Shown here in pieces: positions 43,057 through 52,262 of a stretch of 64,000 bases of DNA. Source of the stretch: Hymenobacter sp. GOD-10R (GTDB lineage: Bacteria > Bacteroidota > Bacteroidia > Cytophagales > Hymenobacteraceae); NCBI RefSeq assembly GCF_035609205.1, contig NZ_CP141184.1, positions 2,260,501 through 2,324,500 of the forward strand, in the 5' to 3' direction. Below the pieces are notes generated by a model. The model was not told the DNA's origin and ran no database searches. It saw only the letters and a list, made by a program, of their open reading frames with translations. The translations under genes and the position numbers were made by a program. Each line of letters opens with the position of its first letter. The first letter of the stretch is position 1.

Positions 43057-43095
43057 ACTGAAAAGGCCGCTCCATCCCGGAGCGGCCTTTTCAGT
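43057..43095 (+). terminator. Terminator between the ferredoxin and amidotransferase genes
   Basis: ACTGAAAAGGCCGCTCC pairs with GGAGCGGCCTTTTCAGT around a five-base loop. The symmetric AAAA/TTTT flanks allow it to serve the converging gene as well. Confidence 0.8.
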
Positions 43096-43116
43096 TGCTG
43101 CCATACTGCCTGAAAG

Positions 43117-44280
43117 CTAGGTGCCGCAGTTGAAATACTTGTCGTATGCCGATTCTGGTAGTAAGTTAAATTGACTCAGTACTTTGATCGGCCAGCGTAA
43201 CAAGCGGATCAAGCTGTAGTTGTTCGGGTAGTCGCGGAAGGTTTTAGGCGGCGTAGCTACAATCTGGTCGAACTCGGCGCGGGTGAGGCCTAGGCGTTTG
43301 ATGCACAGATCAATAACTCGCTCATCCTCGATAGAGTTGACGTGGCTGGTGCGCTCCAGGGCTGTTTCGCGCGACATTTGTCCTGAGCGCACAAGCGCCG
43401 AGTAGTTGAATAAGCGCCGGTCGATATTGAACTTGGTGCGGTTCAGGTAATAGATAACGCTTTGGTAGAGGTCGTCGAAATAGTGGGCACCGGGGTTCTT
43501 CCAGTCTAGCTCCCGCTCCAGCAGCTCATCCACGTCAGCACGTACGTAATCAACGTGATAGAGCAGGGTAACGGTCTTAATACGGCGCAGGAACGTGTAG
43601 TAGAACATTTCCTTCAGATCCAGATTGAAGCCAGGGTCGTTGGGCGACCAAGGCCGCAGTGGTACCGTGCCGAACTGCTTATGCACCGCTTTCAGGTATT
43701 TGCCGTCCAGATAGTTCCAGGAAAGCGGCGCGATGCCCTCCGTGCGAAACGACTGCCCAATAACAATACGCTGAATCCCTTCTTTGGCTGCGACGCCGTA
43801 CAGCGCCGTGGCAATACCTAGGTCAGTGCCTTCCTCCATGTCGGGCGTGGAGGCTTTCAGAAACGTAATCTTCAGGTCCTTCGACTCGCGCCAGTCGGAG
43901 GTGATGGTGCGCATTTCTACGCCGAGCTTGCGGCAGGCTTTCACCATGTTTTCGCCCGCCACGGGGTTGCCGAAACCATCGTTGAAGTGCACGGCCAAAG
44001 GGCGGAGCTTGAGCTGCGTAACGCAATACCACAGCGTGAAGGAGCTGTCGCGCCCCCCACTCACGCCCAGCACGCAGTCGTACTTTTTGCCCTGACCTAG
44101 GTGCCTGATGTCGTTGGCTATTTCCTGTACTTTTTGCCGGCCGGCCTCACCCAGCGGGAAAGCACGGTCCATCTTGTCATGCAGCACACAGAAGTTACAT
44201 TCGCCTTTGCTGTCGAAGTGAATGCCCGGTACAGTGGTATCCATGATGCAGCGCACGCAGCGCTGATGCTCTTTGGTCAT
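43117..44280 (-). CDS. N-acetyl sugar amidotransferase (PP-loop, WbpG/PseA-like)
   Basis: The product is a 387-residue ATP-pyrophosphatase-type amidotransferase that uses ammonia to convert an acetamido sugar to an acetamidino sugar, as WbpG and PseA do in glycan biosynthesis. From the ATG at 44280, chosen as the family-like start, four cysteines (C8, C11, C28 and C31) form a likely zinc knuckle and SGGRDSS (74-80) is the PP-loop. Segments VHFNDGFGNP and IGQSFRTEGIAP follow. An upstream in-frame ATG at 44340 is possible. Known systems use a HisH-type glutaminase, and none is here. Instead a nitrilase-fold hydrolase is encoded 117 bp upstream of this start. Confidence 0.9.
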   Translation of the reverse strand: MTKEHQRCVRCIMDTTVPGIHFDSKGECNFCVLHDKMDRAFPLGEAGRQKVQEIANDIRHLGQGKKYDCVLGVSGGRDSSFTLWYCVTQLKLRPLAVHFNDGFGNPVAGENMVKACRKLGVEMRTITSDWRESKDLKITFLKASTPDMEEGTDLGIATALYGVAAKEGIQRIVIGQSFRTEGIAPLSWNYLDGKYLKAVHKQFGTVPLRPWSPNDPGFNLDLKEMFYYTFLRRIKTVTLLYHVDYVRADVDELLERELDWKNPGAHYFDDLYQSVIYYLNRTKFNIDRRLFNYSALVRSGQMSRETALERTSHVNSIEDERVIDLCIKRLGLTRAEFDQIVATPPKTFRDYPNNYSLIRLLRWPIKVLSQFNLLPESAYDKYFNCGT

Positions 44281-44397
44281 AGCAAAACGGCGGGGCGACG
44301 CGCCGGCAAGGGTAGGTTCCCCAGATGGGATATGCTGCATAGGTGTGGCGGAAAGTCAGCGTAGAAAGTAAAAGCAAGAAAAAGCGGCCTGTTTGCG

Positions 44398-45351
44398 CTA
44401 CAAAGACCTAGGCAGTTGATCGAATTGATACCCCTTGCGCAGCAGCATGTCGCCAATGGCGGTGCCTTTCTCCGCTCGGACCGGACGAGGTACTTCAGCT
44501 ATGATTAGCTCGCCAGCAAATTCGTTGAACGTGCCCTGCGCCCGAATGCCACTCGCGTCGATAGCCAGTGAGCAGCCAATGCTTTTCTTGCCTTCGTAGG
44601 GGCCACCTACAATGTAGCCTACCGAAGTGGTGCTCACCACGGCCACGTTGTAAAGTTGGGCTAGGATGCTGAACGGCTTCACCCACTTTTCCTGATAAGG
44701 GTCGTGTTCCTCGGTGATGGAGTAATCGACCGTCCAGGACGCGGGAGCCAGAATGAATTCGGCGCCCATGCGCGCTAGCGTATGCCCAATCGATAGGCCA
44801 TCGATGTAGTTATCGGCGCATACGTTCACGCCAATTTTGCCGAGCGGCGTATCTACTACGTTGAGCGTCTGTCCGACGCTGTAGAAGGGCTGCTCGACGG
44901 TGAGCAGATTGATCTTATGGTATTTGACGATAATCTCGCCTGCGGGGTTGATCAGCAGAGCCGTATTGTAGTTATGGCCGTTAAGCTTTTCCGTTAGTCC
45001 CGCACAGATATAGATGTTATGCTTAAGCGCTTCCTCGCACAGGCGGTTACTGAACGCGCCCGGGATAGGCTGCGCCTCGGTTAGGGCGCTCGGGTGCGTC
45101 CAGGCAAAATCCAGGGTTTCGGGGAGCAGCACTAGGTCGCAGCCCCGCTCGGCGGCCTCGGCAATCATGCGGGCGGCGCGGTCGAGGTTGCGATGTGGTT
45201 CGCCCCCTTCTACCAATAACTGGCCCATCCCAATACGAACAGTTTCGGTGGAAGTCGGGGCGAGATTACCTGCTCCTGGCATCGGAGCAATTAGCGGGTG
45301 CAAAGCCGGATCGGTAGACTTCTTTCGAAGAAGCGAGAAAAGAGAACCCAT
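44398..45351 (-). CDS. Carbon-nitrogen hydrolase (nitrilase superfamily)
   Basis: The product is a 317-residue enzyme that hydrolyses a carbon-nitrogen bond, releasing ammonia from amides in most relatives. The Glu-Lys-Cys triad is intact: E78 (VLLPET), K146 (KYHKINLL) and C178 (VNVCADNY). A 35-residue N-terminal extension (MGSLFSLLRKKS) precedes the domain. It sits just upstream of the PP-loop sugar amidotransferase on the same strand. Glutamine-dependent NAD synthetases join exactly these two folds in one chain, so it may be the glutaminase or another ammonia source for its neighbour. Its own substrate is unproven. Confidence 0.88.
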   Translation of the reverse strand: MGSLFSLLRKKSTDPALHPLIAPMPGAGNLAPTSTETVRIGMGQLLVEGGEPHRNLDRAARMIAEAAERGCDLVLLPETLDFAWTHPSALTEAQPIPGAFSNRLCEEALKHNIYICAGLTEKLNGHNYNTALLINPAGEIIVKYHKINLLTVEQPFYSVGQTLNVVDTPLGKIGVNVCADNYIDGLSIGHTLARMGAEFILAPASWTVDYSITEEHDPYQEKWVKPFSILAQLYNVAVVSTTSVGYIVGGPYEGKKSIGCSLAIDASGIRAQGTFNEFAGELIIAEVPRPVRAEKGTAIGDMLLRKGYQFDQLPRSL

Positions 45352-45705
45352 GGAATAGCGCGTGAGAGAGAAAGCAGAGGTTCGGGTTTAATCCAAAGTT
45401 ATCAAGGAAATCTATTAAAAATAGCTAGATCCTCCTCAAAAAACTATGGTTGCGATTCGGCATACTGCAAACATATTACGCAATTATCGCAAAAGATTAG
45501 CCGTGACGAAAGAATGCGTAGCTAGCTGCGCACTTACCGCCACGCCTCACGACCACTGACAGTGCTGAAGGACCTAGGTCCAAAAGTAGCCTGTACTAGC
45601 GAAGGTCACTACGTGCGCGAGGCATCATAACCTGCATATCTGTCCATACAGAAGGCAAGCGTGTAACAGTAATTGCCTTATATTTGATTTATACAACAAA
45701 CAGCT
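45352..45705. other. Divergent promoter gap, AT-richer, no gene
   Basis: The gap between the divergent nitrilase and AraC genes has two perfect -7 boxes: TAACTTTG on the minus strand (45394-45401) and TATATTTG on the plus strand (45679-45686), 20 bp before the AraC ATG. It also holds the 12-bp palindrome GGACCTAGGTCC (45570-45581). I see no tRNA-like fold. Composition is lower in GC than the surrounding genes. Confidence 0.5.
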
Positions 45706-46635
45706 ATGAAGCCTGATTCGCCCGAAACAGTATATACCAAGCTAGCTTCTAGGGGCCGTGCAGAGGCCAGTACACTGCTGCCACTCGGTTTTCAGCAAGA
45801 AGTTGGGCGTTTTAACATCTGCAACGTGGCGGATTTGATGCTCACGTACCCAAGCCGGCCGCCGATGAGCTTCGACCGGCGACCGTTCTACAAAGTCAGC
45901 TTGGTTTGCGGGAGAAGTCGGGTTGAGAGCGCCGACCAAGTATTGGAAATTGAACACAAAGGCTTGTGGTTTGCCACCTCTAAGGTTCCCTATCGTTGGC
46001 AGCCCCACGACCTAAACCAGACCGGATACTTCTGCCTTTTTACCGACGATTTTCTGCTGCCGGTCAGGGGTGGAGTAGTGCTGGAAGAACTACCGATTTT
46101 TCAACTGGGAGGTTGTCCTGCGTGGGAGTTGACGGATTCGGAATATAGGACAGTAGAGGCTCTTTTTGAGAAGATGGCCCAGGAAATAACTTCTGGCTAT
46201 ACCTACAAGTATGACCTGTTGCGTGCTTACTTGTTAGAGCTTATCCACCTGGGGCAGAAGCTGCAGCCTACTCCAGTTGCGGCACCCATCCATAATGCAT
46301 CGACGCGGCTAGCAGCGCTGTTTGCTGAGTTGTTGGAGCGGCAGTTTCCGCTGGCCACCCCGCAGCAGCAGCTGCGCTTGCGCACGGCCAAAGATTACGC
46401 CGACCAGCTGGCCGTGCACGTAAACCATCTTAATAGAACGCTAAAGGAAATTACCGGCCAGACCACTACTGCGCTCATTAGTAGTCGGGTAGTGCAGGAG
46501 GCAAAGATCCTGCTGAAGCAAACGAATTGGACTGTTTCTGAAATTGCCGATAGCCTAGGTTTTACAGATGTGGCGCACTTCTGCACCTTCTTCAAGCGGC
46601 AGACGGGCTTAGTTCCCGGCTCCTTGCGAAGCTAG
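45706..46635 (+). CDS. AraC-family transcriptional regulator
   Basis: The product is a 309-residue regulator with an N-terminal sensory domain (about 1-190) of the AraC/cupin-like type found in Bacteroidota, including FYKVSLVCGRSRVESADQVLEIEHKGLW (in part). A C-terminal double helix-turn-helix (about 205-305) follows. The DNA-binding part has ISSRVVQEAKILLKQTNWTV, SEIADSLGFTDVAHFCTFF and KRQTGLVPGSLR. The effector and targets are unknown. It could control the divergent nitrilase/amidotransferase unit, but no operator was identified. Confidence 0.9.
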   Translation: MKPDSPETVYTKLASRGRAEASTLLPLGFQQEVGRFNICNVADLMLTYPSRPPMSFDRRPFYKVSLVCGRSRVESADQVLEIEHKGLWFATSKVPYRWQPHDLNQTGYFCLFTDDFLLPVRGGVVLEELPIFQLGGCPAWELTDSEYRTVEALFEKMAQEITSGYTYKYDLLRAYLLELIHLGQKLQPTPVAAPIHNASTRLAALFAELLERQFPLATPQQQLRLRTAKDYADQLAVHVNHLNRTLKEITGQTTTALISSRVVQEAKILLKQTNWTVSEIADSLGFTDVAHFCTFFKRQTGLVPGSLRS

Positions 46636-46979
46636 CTTGATTGTTTGAATTATGAAGTAACGGGTTTTGTCCGCGCAGACTTTCCAGGGGCAAATCGTGA
46701 GACCTGTGTGGGCTGGTAGAAGGGTGGTAGCTGTTAAAGTGGTAGCAAATTGAGACATAACCACTTCTTCCAAACAGAGCCGTGTCGGTTTAATAAGCTG
46801 TTAAAAGTCAGGGTGCTACAGGGCCAAGAAGGCTCGGCCGCTGTACGAACCAGAGAACCGGGGAAGTGACTTTGGAAAGAGCGTTCATTCTAATCCGAAT
46901 TGCCCTTCACCGCCAAGGTTTCCCACCCCGCTTCGAATTGCCTACTTTTGTAGTGATTCTGAACCGATTTTACCCGCCG
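46636..46979. other. Gap before valS with a putative promoter
   Basis: The 344 bp between the AraC gene and valS has a TACTTTTG box at 46943-46950, 30 bp before the valS ATG, with a TTTC at 46919-46922 at about the right -33 spacing. A longer valS frame starting at TTG 46866 passes through here, and its extra residues look non-coding. No other gene was seen. Confidence 0.5.
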
Positions 46980-49610
46980 ATGGCCCTCGCCAAAACCTAC
47001 ACGCCCGCCGACGTTGAAGCCAAATGGTACCAGCGCTGGCAGGAGCAAGGCTTCTTTAAAGCCAAACCGAACCCCCGCAAACCGGCTTATTCTGTGGTCA
47101 TTCCGCCGCCCAACGTTACGGGTGTGCTGCACATGGGCCACATGCTCAACAATACCATTCAGGACGTGCTGGTGCGCCGTGCCCGCATGCAGGGCAAAGA
47201 AGCGTGCTGGGTGCCCGGCACCGACCACGCCTCTATTGCCACGGAAGCCAAAGTGGTAGCTCTGCTCAAGGAAAAAGGCATCAACAAGCGCGACCTTACC
47301 CGTGAGGAGTTCTTGAAGCACGCCTGGGACTGGAAAGAAAAGTACGGCGGTATCATTCTGGAACAGCTCAAAAAGCTAGGTGCCAGCTGCGACTGGGACC
47401 GGACGCGCTTCACCATGGAGCCCGAGCTGACAGAAGCCGTGATGCGCGTGTTCGTAGATCTGTACCGCAAGGGCCAAATCTACCGCGGCGTGCGCATGGT
47501 GAACTGGGACCCGCAGGGCCAAACCGCCATCAGCGACGAAGAGGTAATTGCCAAGGATACTACCGGCAAAATGTACCACTTGCGCTACGAAGTAGTAGGG
47601 CAGGAGGGGCAGTACTTGACGGTAGCTACTTCGCGCCCCGAAACCATTATGGCCGACGTGGCGGTGGCATTGAACCCAAACGATGGGCGCTACAGCCACC
47701 TGCACGGGCAGAAGGTGCGTATTCCGCTGCTCGGCCGCGAGATTCCAATCATTCTGGATGAGTACGTAGCCATTGACTTCGGAACGGGGGCGCTGAAAGT
47801 GACCCCAGCCCACGACTTGAACGACTACGAGCTAGGCCTAAAGCACAACCTAGCTGTTATCGACATCCTGAACGACGACGGCACGCTCAATGAGAAGGCT
47901 GTGCTGTATGTGGGCCAGGACCGTTTTGCCGCGCGCAAGCAGATTGCCAAGGATTTGCAGGAAGCTGGTTTGCTCGACAAAATCGAGGAGTATGCTAGCG
48001 TGTTGCAAACGTCGGAGCGCACCGGAGCTGTTATTGAGCCGCGCCTGTCGCTACAATGGTTCTGCAAAATGGACCAGATGGCGAAGCCGGCCCTAGAAGC
48101 GGTGGAGACCGATGAAATCAAGCTGCACCCGCCCAAGTTCAAGAACATGTACCGGGTGTGGATGGAGAACGTGCGCGATTGGTGCATTTCGCGCCAGCTG
48201 TGGTGGGGCCAGCGCATTCCGGCCTGGTACCTGCCCGATGGCTCGTTCGTAGTGGCCTTGAACGAAGACGAAGCCCTGAAGCTAGCGCAGCAAAAATCTG
48301 GCAACGAAAACCTAGCCCTCACCGACCTGCGCCAGGACGAAGACGTGCTGGATACGTGGTTCTCGTCGTGGCTGTGGCCGATTTCAGTGTTCGATGGGTT
48401 CAAGGACCCAGATAACGCCGACGTCAACTACTTCTACCCAACCAATGACCTCGTAACGGCGCCCGAAATCCTGTTTTTCTGGGTGGCTCGTATGATCATG
48501 GCTGGGCTGGAATACCGCAAGGAAGTGCCGTTTAAAAACGTGTACCTCACTGGTATCGTGCGCGACGACCAAGGCCGCAAGATGAGCAAGCAGCTCGGCA
48601 ACTCGCCCGACCCGCTCGACCTCATTGCGCAGTACGGCGCCGATGGCGTACGTACCGGCATGCTGTTCTCGGCCCCGGCCGGCAACGACTTGCTCTTCGA
48701 CATCAAACTTGTAGAGCAGGGCCGCAACTTCACCAACAAGCTCTGGAACGCCTTCCGCCTTACGCAGGGCTGGGAAGTGAGCCAAGACCTGCCCTTCGCC
48801 AGCGAAAAGGCGGTGGAGTGGTTCGGGGCTAGGTTGCAGGAAACCGTAGCGCAGCTCGACGAGCACTTCGACAAGTTTCGCATGAACGATGCGCTGCTGA
48901 CCGTGTACAAGCTCGTATGGGACGATTTCTGCTCGGTGTATCTGGAAATGGTAAAGCCTGCTTATCAGCAACCGATTGATGCGGAGACGCTGAAGCACAC
49001 CATTGGCTACTTCGAAACGCTGCTGAAGTTGCTGCACCCATTCATGCCCTTCATCACGGAGGAGCTGTGGCACGAGCTAGCTCCGCGCGGCGCGAAGGAG
49101 TACATCTGTGTGGCGGCTTGGCCCAAGCTGACACCTGTTGCCGACAGTGCTGACATTCTCAGCCGCATGACAACGGTACTAGACGTAGTAGCAGGCATCC
49201 GCAACGTGCGCAACCAGAAGAACATCGGGCCAAGCAAGCCGCTGGTGGTGGCCGCCAAAACGGACGAGCAGGAGCTATTAGCTGCCTACGTGTCTATCAT
49301 TAAAAAGCTAGCTAACGTGAGCGAACTGAGCTTCGTGCACGAAGCGCTAACCGGCGCCGTGAGCTTCGTACAGGGCGCCAGCGAGTTCTTCATTCCGTTG
49401 GAAGGCCACATCGACCTAGCAGCCGAGCGGGCCCGCATCGAGAAGGAAATTGAGTACAACCGCGGCTTCCTCGAATCAGTGTTGAAAAAGCTCAGCAACG
49501 AGAAATTCGTACAGAATGCCAAGCCCGACGTGATTGAGCGCGAGCGGCAGAAGCAAGCCGATGCTGAAGCCAAGATTGCAGCGTTGGAGCAAAGCCTAGC
49601 TTCGCTATAG
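46980..49610 (+). CDS. valS: Valine--tRNA ligase
   Basis: The product is an 876-residue class I aminoacyl-tRNA synthetase that charges tRNA-Val and edits mischarged threonine. The signature HMGH lies at 51-54 (in PPPNVTGVLHMGHMLNN) and KMSKQ at 534-538. The CP1 editing region between them contains TTGKMYHLRYEV and GTGALKVTPAHDLNDYELG. The anticodon-binding domain and a C-terminal coiled coil (about 810-876, rich in E, R and K) finish the protein. The ATG at 46980 (MALAKTYTPAD) is the family-like start. It ends at a clear terminator. Confidence 0.97.
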   Translation: MALAKTYTPADVEAKWYQRWQEQGFFKAKPNPRKPAYSVVIPPPNVTGVLHMGHMLNNTIQDVLVRRARMQGKEACWVPGTDHASIATEAKVVALLKEKGINKRDLTREEFLKHAWDWKEKYGGIILEQLKKLGASCDWDRTRFTMEPELTEAVMRVFVDLYRKGQIYRGVRMVNWDPQGQTAISDEEVIAKDTTGKMYHLRYEVVGQEGQYLTVATSRPETIMADVAVALNPNDGRYSHLHGQKVRIPLLGREIPIILDEYVAIDFGTGALKVTPAHDLNDYELGLKHNLAVIDILNDDGTLNEKAVLYVGQDRFAARKQIAKDLQEAGLLDKIEEYASVLQTSERTGAVIEPRLSLQWFCKMDQMAKPALEAVETDEIKLHPPKFKNMYRVWMENVRDWCISRQLWWGQRIPAWYLPDGSFVVALNEDEALKLAQQKSGNENLALTDLRQDEDVLDTWFSSWLWPISVFDGFKDPDNADVNYFYPTNDLVTAPEILFFWVARMIMAGLEYRKEVPFKNVYLTGIVRDDQGRKMSKQLGNSPDPLDLIAQYGADGVRTGMLFSAPAGNDLLFDIKLVEQGRNFTNKLWNAFRLTQGWEVSQDLPFASEKAVEWFGARLQETVAQLDEHFDKFRMNDALLTVYKLVWDDFCSVYLEMVKPAYQQPIDAETLKHTIGYFETLLKLLHPFMPFITEELWHELAPRGAKEYICVAAWPKLTPVADSADILSRMTTVLDVVAGIRNVRNQKNIGPSKPLVVAAKTDEQELLAAYVSIIKKLANVSELSFVHEALTGAVSFVQGASEFFIPLEGHIDLAAERARIEKEIEYNRGFLESVLKKLSNEKFVQNAKPDVIERERQKQADAEAKIAALEQSLASL

Positions 49611-49629
49611 GCTAGGTAGTAGAGTGCAT

Positions 49630-49665
49630 CAAAAAGGCCATCCTCACCACAGGATGGCCTTTTTG
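49630..49665 (+). terminator. Terminator after valS
   Basis: CAAAAAGGCCATCCT pairs with AGGATGGCCTTTTTG around a six-base loop, 20 bp after the valS stop. Confidence 0.85.
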
Positions 49666-49803
49666 CTTTGGGAACGTGCCGTGGTGCGTTTCTACAGTAC
49701 TATTTTTCATCAGATAGTGCAGCTAAACCCGATTCCCTTGTTTCTTTGAAGGTAGCGCAAAGCAGTGCTGGTTTATTCGTCTTCCATTTTGCATCCCAAA
49801 CAC

Positions 49804-51915
49804 ATGAAAAAGCTTAACCCTTTATTGGTGGGTGCCAGCGTGCTAGCCTTAGGCTCGGCGCAGGCGCAGCAGGGCAATCCGCCTGTCGCGACCATCAAAC
49901 CCAAGCAGCTGACCACCCTAGGTAACACGCGCACTGATAATTATTACTGGCTCAACGAGCGCGAAAACCCGGAGGTAATTAAGTACCTGAACGCCGAAAA
50001 CGCCTACTTCAATGAGAAGATGGCACCAGCCAAAGCCGTGGAAGGCAAGATTTTCAACGAAATCAAAGGCCGCATCAAGGAGCAGGATGAGTCGGTGCCG
50101 TACCGCGATAATGGCTACTATTACTACACGCGTTATGAAACGGGTGGGGAATATCCGATCTACTGCCGCAAGAAGGGCGACCTAAAAGCCCCCGAGGAAG
50201 TATTGCTCAACGCCAACCAGATGGGCAAAGGCAAGAGCTACTTTGCCATCGGCGGCTACGAAGTGAGTGACAACAACCAGATCATGGCCTATGGTGCTGA
50301 TACGGTGAGTCGCCGCTTGTACACGCTGCGTTTCAAGGACTTGAAGACTGGTAAGGTGTACCCCGAAGCCATTCCGAACACCAGCGGCAACGCCGTATGG
50401 GCTACCGACAACAAGACGGTGTTCTATGCCAAGAAAGACGTCACGACGCTGCTGCCGTATCAGCTGTATCGCCACACCCTAGGCACTGATCCGAAGGAGG
50501 ATAAACTGATTTACGAAGAGAAGGACAACACCTTCAACCTAGGAGTAGGCCGCTCCAAGTCGAAGAAGTACATCTACCTGGTAGTCGGCAGCTCACTCTC
50601 CAATGAGTTTCGTTACCTCGATGCTGCCAACCCAGCCGGTGAGTTCAAGGTGTTTCTGCCCCGCGAGAAGGACCATCTATACGACATCGAGCACATGGGC
50701 GATAATTTTTACGTGCGTACCAACTGGCAAGCACCTAACTATCGTCTGATGGTGACGCCGACCAGCAACACCGCAAAAACGGCTTGGAAAGATGTAATTC
50801 CAGCTCGTAAGGACGCATTTATCAATGGCTTCGATCTGTTCCGCGACTTCCTCGTGGTGAATGAGCGAAAAAACGGCTTGCTCCAAATGCGCGTGATCGA
50901 CTGGAAAAGCAAGCAGGAGCATTACCTCAAGTTTGACGAACCAGCCTACATGGCCACATTTGGGGCTAATGCCGAATTCGATACGCCAGTACTGCGCTAC
51001 GTGTACACCTCGTTTACCACGCCGCCTTCCACCTACGACTACGACATGAACACCCACAAGAGCACCCTGCGCAAGCAGCAGGAAGTGCTAGGTGGCTTCA
51101 AGAAGGAAGATTACGTGACGGAGCGCACCTTCGTGAAAGCCCGCGACGGCGCCATGGTGCCGATTGCCATTGTCTACAAGAAAGGGTTCAAGAAGGATGG
51201 CAACGCGCCACTTTTGCAGTACGCTTACGGCTCCTATGGCTACTCGCAAGACCCGACCTTCAGCGCAGCTCGCCTGAGCTTGCTCGACCGCGGTTTTGCC
51301 TACGTGCTTTGCCACATCCGCGGCGGACAGGAGATGGGCCGACAGTGGTTCGAAGACGGCCGTATGCTGCACAAAATCAATAGCTTCAATGACTTCATCG
51401 ATTGCTCCGAGTACCTGATCAAGGAGAAGTACACTTCGCCGGCCAAGCTGTTTGCCTCCGGCGCCAGCGCAGGTGGACTATTGATGGGTGCCGTAGTGAA
51501 CATGCGCCCCGATCTTTACAAGGGCATCATTGCTGGCGTACCTTTCGTGGATGTGGTGACCACCATGCTCGACGAAAGCATTCCGCTAACCACCGGCGAG
51601 TACGACCAATGGGGCAACCCCAACCAAAAGCAGTACTACGACTACATGCTCTCGTATTCGCCCTATGACAACGTGAAAAAGCAAGCCTACCCTAACATGC
51701 TCGTCACTACCGGCCTGCACGATTCGCAGGTGCAGTACTTCGAGCCTGCTAAGTGGGTAGCCAAGCTGCGCACCATGAAAACCGACAACAACCTGTTGCT
51801 GCTCCACACCGATATGGCCGCCGGCCACGGAGGTGCATCGGGCCGCTTCAAGTCCATTAACGACACGGCCCGTCAGTACGCCTTCATGCTGATGCTGTTA
51901 GGGTTGAACTCATAA
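49804..51915 (+). CDS. Secreted S9 oligopeptidase (oligopeptidase B-like)
   Basis: The product is a 703-residue serine peptidase of the prolyl-oligopeptidase family. The signal peptide MKKLNPLLVGASVLALGSAQA precedes QQG (start at the ATG at 49804, not the upstream frame start). The N-terminal beta-propeller covers about 80-400. The hydrolase domain has the triad S555 (ASGASAGGLLMG), D640 (TGLHDSQVQY) and H675 (AAGHGGASGR). It resembles oligopeptidase B, which cuts after basic residues in short peptides, although the propeller start is typical of the whole family. Probably periplasmic. Confidence 0.9.
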   Translation: MKKLNPLLVGASVLALGSAQAQQGNPPVATIKPKQLTTLGNTRTDNYYWLNERENPEVIKYLNAENAYFNEKMAPAKAVEGKIFNEIKGRIKEQDESVPYRDNGYYYYTRYETGGEYPIYCRKKGDLKAPEEVLLNANQMGKGKSYFAIGGYEVSDNNQIMAYGADTVSRRLYTLRFKDLKTGKVYPEAIPNTSGNAVWATDNKTVFYAKKDVTTLLPYQLYRHTLGTDPKEDKLIYEEKDNTFNLGVGRSKSKKYIYLVVGSSLSNEFRYLDAANPAGEFKVFLPREKDHLYDIEHMGDNFYVRTNWQAPNYRLMVTPTSNTAKTAWKDVIPARKDAFINGFDLFRDFLVVNERKNGLLQMRVIDWKSKQEHYLKFDEPAYMATFGANAEFDTPVLRYVYTSFTTPPSTYDYDMNTHKSTLRKQQEVLGGFKKEDYVTERTFVKARDGAMVPIAIVYKKGFKKDGNAPLLQYAYGSYGYSQDPTFSAARLSLLDRGFAYVLCHIRGGQEMGRQWFEDGRMLHKINSFNDFIDCSEYLIKEKYTSPAKLFASGASAGGLLMGAVVNMRPDLYKGIIAGVPFVDVVTTMLDESIPLTTGEYDQWGNPNQKQYYDYMLSYSPYDNVKKQAYPNMLVTTGLHDSQVQYFEPAKWVAKLRTMKTDNNLLLLHTDMAAGHGGASGRFKSINDTARQYAFMLMLLGLNS

Positions 51916-51949
51916 GCAAGCAGCACGAAGCAGAAGCTACACGCTGCAG

Positions 51950-51993
51950 TCCAAAGAAAAAGCCCCGTCGATCGACGGGGCTTTTTCTTTGGA
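51950..51993. terminator. 44-bp perfect palindromic terminator
   Basis: Twenty-two bases from 51950 meet their exact complement with no loop. The centre is GTCGATCGAC, flanked by GGGGC and A/T runs. It lies 34 bp after the oligopeptidase stop and 14 bp before the converging small gene, so it could end both transcripts. Confidence 0.85.
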
Positions 51994-52007
51994 CCTGACC
52001 TAGGTGG

Positions 52008-52223
52008 TTATTCGCCGGACAAAGAGTCAGCCGCTGCGTTCTGAGAGCCGCGAGGCGTAATGCCCTGCTTTTGCATTTGCAGTTGGAAGGTTACCTGTTC
52101 ACAGTCGGCGAAGCGCTTTTCGGCTAGCTTAAGAGCCTGCTCCGTGGTCGAGAGCTGACGATACAAGTAAAGAATGGTCCCCAGCGCAATGAGCAGCGTG
52201 AGGAGAAAAAGAAGGTTTTTCAT
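52008..52223 (-). CDS. Small membrane-anchored hypothetical protein
   Basis: The predicted 71-residue protein has one N-terminal transmembrane helix (MKNLLFLLTLLIALGTILYLY, in part). A charged helical segment (STTEQALKLAEKRFADCEQ) that could form a coiled coil follows, then a Gln/Ser-rich tail. No family was recognised. It lies 39 bp downstream of the E2 gene on the same strand and may be in its transcript. Confidence 0.55.
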   Translation of the reverse strand: MKNLLFLLTLLIALGTILYLYRQLSTTEQALKLAEKRFADCEQVTFQLQMQKQGITPRGSQNAAADSLSGE

Positions 52224-52262
52224 GCGTACGAACAGCGCTGACGTGACTCGAAGCGCCGCTGC

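Noticed and set aside
48384..49073. Minus-strand open frame inside valS
   Set aside because: It is antisense to the conserved valS core and resembles no family.
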